Positions 12,847 through 15,655 of a DNA stretch of 15,655 nt are shown in pieces. Under the pieces are notes generated by a model, which saw nothing but the letters and a program-made list of their open reading frames with translations, was not told where the DNA came from and ran no database searches. The stretch lies in the NCBI GenBank assembly GCA_025352305.1, contig JANXTQ010000270.1:1-15655 (forward strand). Reading direction: 5' to 3'. Origin of the DNA: Actinomycetes bacterium. Lineage in GTDB: Bacteria > Actinomycetota > Acidimicrobiia > Acidimicrobiales > RAAP-2. The position numbers and the translations under genes were made by a program. Every line of letters starts with the position of its first letter. Within the stretch, counting starts at the first letter, position 1.

Positions 12847-13704
12847 ATGTGGCGACGCACTGATCAAAATCGGTCCAGGCGTTGGCGCTATGTGAACGCG
12901 GTACTGCCACTGGTGTCGGCGTTGGCACTCACTGCCTGCACATCACCGGAGTCCACCGTTTCGTCGAACTCCGCGAGTACGTCTAACTCGCCAGCTACGA
13001 CGACATCCATCAGTACGCCGTCCACGTCGCCGTCTCGCACACTTCAGGGCAAAGTGATCGGTATCGATCCGGGCCATAACGGTCGAAACTTCCTGTATCC
13101 GAACTTTCTCAATCACCAAGTGTTTAACGGTCGAACAAACGAAAACTGCGATACGACCGGTACGTCAACCAGCAGCGGCTACAGCGAGGCGCTGTTCAAC
13201 TTTCGCGTGGCTCGGTATCTTCGAGCGGACCTCATAACGCGCGGCGCGCGCGTCGTTATGACGCGCAACTCCAACGCCGGAGTCGGTCCCTGCATCACTC
13301 GTCGAGCGCACATACTGAACAACGCGCACGTCGATGTGGCTATTGACATCCACGCCGACGGAGCGCCTGCCTGGGGCCGGGGATTTGCAATTCTGGAACC
13401 GGTCGCCGATGGACCGAACAATCACGTCATTGCCAGTTCGCTCCGATTCGCTCGAGACGTACGCCAACGAATGATCAAAACCTTGATGCCCGTCAGCAAC
13501 TACGACGGGGTGAACGGTCTCAAGCGTCGTTCAGATCTCGCGGGTCTGAATCTCGCCACGGAGCCAAAGGTGCTCATCGAGTGCGGAAATATGGCAAATT
13601 CGACGGACGCCTCGTTACTGACGAACGAGGTATTTCAGAGGCGAGTTGCTGCGGCTCTCACTTTCGCCATCACCGACTTCCTCACGAGCAGCGCACGCCC
13701 CTGA
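12847..13704 (+). CDS. Lipoprotein N-acetylmuramoyl-L-alanine amidase (Amidase_3, Rv3717-like)
   Basis: A 285-residue peptidoglycan hydrolase. The N-terminus has a basic stretch, a hydrophobic core and a lipobox LTAC with C31 as the likely lipidated residue, followed by a Ser/Thr-rich linker (32-65). The Amidase_3 domain (68-282) carries the zinc ligands H77 (DPGHNG), E114 (GYSE) and H169 (DIHADG) and the catalytic E245 in LIECGNM. C101 (CDTTGTST) and C149 (GPC) match the disulfide pair of M. tuberculosis Rv3717/Ami1, so it belongs to that group rather than to AmiC types. It cuts the bond between MurNAc and L-Ala, in daughter-cell separation or wall recycling. I start it at the ATG at 12847, which gives a proper lipoprotein signal; the longer frame from 12760 runs inside the esterase gene. 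It is cotranscribed with the esterase. Confidence 0.93.
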   Translation: MWRRTDQNRSRRWRYVNAVLPLVSALALTACTSPESTVSSNSASTSNSPATTTSISTPSTSPSRTLQGKVIGIDPGHNGRNFLYPNFLNHQVFNGRTNENCDTTGTSTSSGYSEALFNFRVARYLRADLITRGARVVMTRNSNAGVGPCITRRAHILNNAHVDVAIDIHADGAPAWGRGFAILEPVADGPNNHVIASSLRFARDVRQRMIKTLMPVSNYDGVNGLKRRSDLAGLNLATEPKVLIECGNMANSTDASLLTNEVFQRRVAAALTFAITDFLTSSARP

Positions 13705-13774
13705 ATGCACGATCCGTCGTCGTTCGCATCTGAAGCCGCCGTGGACACAGTGACGCGGTCGGTACGCACACAAT

Positions 13775-13780
13775 TACCCT
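13775..13780 (+). promoter_or_regulatory. Putative -10 box of the YbjT-like gene (leaderless)
   Basis: TACCCT lies exactly 6 bases before the GTG start at 13787, the same geometry as at the pirin gene, and there is no Shine-Dalgarno sequence. This suggests that transcription begins at the start codon. Confidence 0.45.
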
Positions 13781-13786
13781 CGAAGC

Positions 13787-15256
13787 GTGACAACGACTCG
13801 TGTTCTCGTGACCGGTGCGTCGGGCTACGTGGGTGGCCGAGTCGTGCCCGCCCTGCTCGCCGAAGGCATCAGCGTTCGCTGTCTCGCTCGAACTCCCGCC
13901 AAATTGAGTGCAGCGTCGTGGATTAACGACGTTGACGTCGTTCGAGGATCGGTGGAAGATGACCTGAGTGAGCCAATGCAGGGCGTCGATACCGCCATCT
14001 ATTTGGTGCATTCAATTGGCGAACCCAATTGGGTGCAGCGTGAATCCAGCCAAGCGCGCAACTTTGCCCTCGCCGCCGAGAGCGCGGGAGTGCAGCGGAT
14101 TGTTTTCCTGGGCGGCCTCGGTTCTAAGCAAGAGGTGTTGAGCGAACACCTCGCGAGTCGCCAGAACGCCGGCGTAGCCTTGGCGTCCACCTCGGTGCCC
14201 GTTATTGAACTTCGTGCCGGGGTCATTATTGGCTCCGGCTCGGCCAGCTTCGAAATGTTGCGCTACCTCGTTGACGTCCTGCCGGTCATGGTGACACCCA
14301 AATGGGTCAACACTCGCTGTCAGCCGGTGGCGATTGCCAATGTGGTGTCACTGATCGTGAGCGCCGTCACGAGTGCGCCCTCAATTTCGGGAGTGCTGGA
14401 GGTGGGCGGCGCCGACATTGTGACCTACGCCCAGATGATGGACGTATACGCCGATGCGGCCGGACTGCGCCGCCGAGTGTTGTTGCCCGTTCCTCTGCTA
14501 ACGCCACGGCTCTCTTCGCACTGGATTGGCCTCGTGACTCCCGTCCCGGTTCCATTGGCGAAAGAACTCGTGCAGTCCTTAGTGAACGAAGTCGTCGTGA
14601 GTGAACGCTCGGCGTGTGACGAACTCTCCGTCGTGCCAATGGGTCTCGCTCAGGCCATTGCGAGCGCTCTGGACGCAACACAACAAAACCGCACGCCAAC
14701 GACCTTCTCCGACGCCGACCTCGTTTACTTTCATCCCAACGAACTAGATCCCAGTTGGGCCGGCGGAACAGTTTTCAGCGATGTCCGAGTTCAAAGGACA
14801 CCGCTCACCGAGGAACAACTCTTTAGCGAACTCTGTTCCATCGGGGGAACTAAGGGCTGGTACCGGGGCAAGTTGCTGTGGCAGATCCGCGGAGTTCTCG
14901 ACCAACTGGCGGGGGGACCGGGGCTGAGGCGCGGACGAAAAGATCAGTTGCGAATTGGTGACGCGCTCGATTTCTGGCGAATTGAAGACATCCAAGCTCC
15001 CCACTTGTTGCGCCTGCGCGCCGAAATGCGCCTACCCGGCAGCGCGTGGCTCACCTGGAAAGTTGAGCGCAACGGAGCCGTGACGACGGTAACCCAATCG
15101 GCAACGTTTCGACCGCGCGGTCTTCTGGGTCGTCTGTACTGGGCCGCCGTGCTCCCCTTTCACCGATTCATATTTCCCGCAATGTTGAGCGGGGTCATCG
15201 ACGGAGCGGAACGGCGAAACCGCGAGTTGTCAAAGGATCGTTCGACACCGGCGTGA
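13787..15256 (+). CDS. NAD(P)-binding SDR-like protein with C-terminal DUF2867 domain (YbjT-like)
   Basis: A 489-residue two-domain protein. The N-terminal part (1-290) is an atypical/extended short-chain dehydrogenase with the nucleotide-binding TGASGYVGG motif (G10, G13, G16), then 'LARTPAKL' and a VRGSVEDD strand, as in NmrA-like epimerases. The classical YxxxK catalytic pair is not obvious, so binding or sensing of NAD(P)H is as likely as catalysis. The C-terminal part (about 310-480) matches DUF2867, a lipid-binding-like (START/SRPBCC-type) domain; the same fusion and length is found in E. coli YbjT. Function is unknown. The GTG start is supported by a -10-like TACCCT six bases upstream and by the immediate start of the Rossmann strand. 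It lies 82 bases after the amidase gene and may be a separate transcription unit. Confidence 0.88.
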   Translation: MTTTRVLVTGASGYVGGRVVPALLAEGISVRCLARTPAKLSAASWINDVDVVRGSVEDDLSEPMQGVDTAIYLVHSIGEPNWVQRESSQARNFALAAESAGVQRIVFLGGLGSKQEVLSEHLASRQNAGVALASTSVPVIELRAGVIIGSGSASFEMLRYLVDVLPVMVTPKWVNTRCQPVAIANVVSLIVSAVTSAPSISGVLEVGGADIVTYAQMMDVYADAAGLRRRVLLPVPLLTPRLSSHWIGLVTPVPVPLAKELVQSLVNEVVVSERSACDELSVVPMGLAQAIASALDATQQNRTPTTFSDADLVYFHPNELDPSWAGGTVFSDVRVQRTPLTEEQLFSELCSIGGTKGWYRGKLLWQIRGVLDQLAGGPGLRRGRKDQLRIGDALDFWRIEDIQAPHLLRLRAEMRLPGSAWLTWKVERNGAVTTVTQSATFRPRGLLGRLYWAAVLPFHRFIFPAMLSGVIDGAERRNRELSKDRSTPA

Positions 15257-15298
15257 GTCGCGAAACGCGATGCACGTTCAATAAATCGGTGGCGATGA

Positions 15299-15655
15299 TC
15301 AGCTCGCGCAACGAGCCAGCGCCACCGCGCTGTAGAGCGCGACACCGACGTCCATGGCGTCTTCATCCAACATCATTCGATTGGAGTGATTGGGTGCAAC
15401 GGCGTGTGCGGCCACGCCGGGCGGGCGGGTGCCTAAAAACGCCATGGCTCCCGGCACCTGTTCGAGAACGTAGGAGAAATCCTCCGCTCCCATGATGGGC
15501 GAGTCGAGCGTAAACACAGATTTGTCACCAACGAGTTCGCGCGCAACTTCTTGGATGTAGAGCGATGAGGCGCTGTCGTTGACGGTTACGGGAAAGCCAA
15601 TCTCCACGTGTACGTCAGCCACGGCTCCGTGAGCCGCGGCCACACCTTCAGCAAC
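15299..15655 (-). CDS. M20 family amidohydrolase/peptidase, C-terminal fragment
   Basis: The last 118 residues of a gene whose start lies beyond the right edge; the frame is open to the final base (V-A-E-G-V-A-A-A-H-G), so the GTG at 15643 is an internal codon. The segment is the C-terminal end of the catalytic domain of M20D enzymes (hippurate hydrolase, IAA-amino acid hydrolase, N-acyl amino acid amidohydrolase). 'GVAAAHGA' resembles the end of the dimerisation domain, GAEDFSYVLEQVPGA is the hallmark block with the metal-site Glu-Asp, and FLGTRPPG followed by NHSNRMMLDED..DVG is the usual ending with the last metal-binding His. It would hydrolyse an N-acyl amino acid using two zinc or manganese ions. 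It converges on the YbjT-like gene with a 42-base gap that holds only a short TCGCG-AAA-CGCGA hairpin. Confidence 0.88.
   Translation of the reverse strand, partial: VAEGVAAAHGAVADVHVEIGFPVTVNDSASSLYIQEVARELVGDKSVFTLDSPIMGAEDFSYVLEQVPGAMAFLGTRPPGVAAHAVAPNHSNRMMLDEDAMDVGVALYSAVALARCAS

Noticed and set aside
13705..13926. Short + strand frame starting right after the amidase stop (tgaATG)
   Set aside because: It overlaps the YbjT-like gene in another frame for more than half its length and its product is a low-complexity Arg/Ser sequence with no recognisable domain.

Overview
This window looks like a chromosomal core region of an actinobacterium of moderately high GC. The main reason is a block in the order crgA, trpG, then a reverse-strand operon fhaA-fhaB-pstP-pbpA-pknB, with a tRNA-Leu next to fhaA. 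That is the classic actinobacterial growth and division signalling locus, as at the start of the Mycobacterium tuberculosis chromosome. The -10 boxes (TANNNT type) and the many apparently leaderless genes fit the same phylum. A deep-branching lineage such as Acidimicrobiia is my guess, not something the sequence proves.

Layout. Positions 1-2517 (+) hold the 3' end of a class III aminotransferase, a PaaI-type hotdog thioesterase, a pirin-family protein and a GNAT acetyltransferase, in two tightly spaced pairs. Positions 2530-3432 (-) hold a small DUF5684-like membrane protein and a second hotdog thioesterase. A thiolase (3514-4692, +) diverges from that thioesterase and ends at a perfect 16-bp bidirectional terminator, which it shares with crgA (4752-5081, -). 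trpG (5143-5715, +) diverges from crgA and its stop codon overlaps the stop codon of pknB.

Positions 5712-11479 (-) form one signalling operon: two FHA-domain adaptors, a membrane PP2C phosphatase, a class B penicillin-binding protein and a Ser/Thr kinase with four PASTA repeats. In the family paradigm the kinase senses peptidoglycan fragments, phosphorylates division and wall-synthesis proteins, the FHA proteins read the phosphothreonines, PstP reverses the mark, and CrgA helps assemble the divisome. Two expected members, the SEDS glycosyltransferase RodA and the second kinase PknA, are absent here, as are the DUF881 and sortase genes often found between crgA and trpG.

Positions 11567-11650 encode tRNA-Leu(CAG). 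Then comes a two-gene envelope operon (+): a Tat-exported alpha/beta hydrolase and a lipoprotein N-acetylmuramoyl-L-alanine amidase of the Rv3717 type. A YbjT-like NAD(P)-binding/DUF2867 protein and the 3' end of an M20 amidohydrolase (-) close the window.

I saw no mobile element, CRISPR array, phage gene or obvious novel defence system. The points most worth a second look are the reduced operon, an Asp in place of the invariant Asn of the PBP SxN motif, a consistent set of leaderless -10/start arrangements, and a dyad that could hide the ribosome binding site of the DUF5684 gene.
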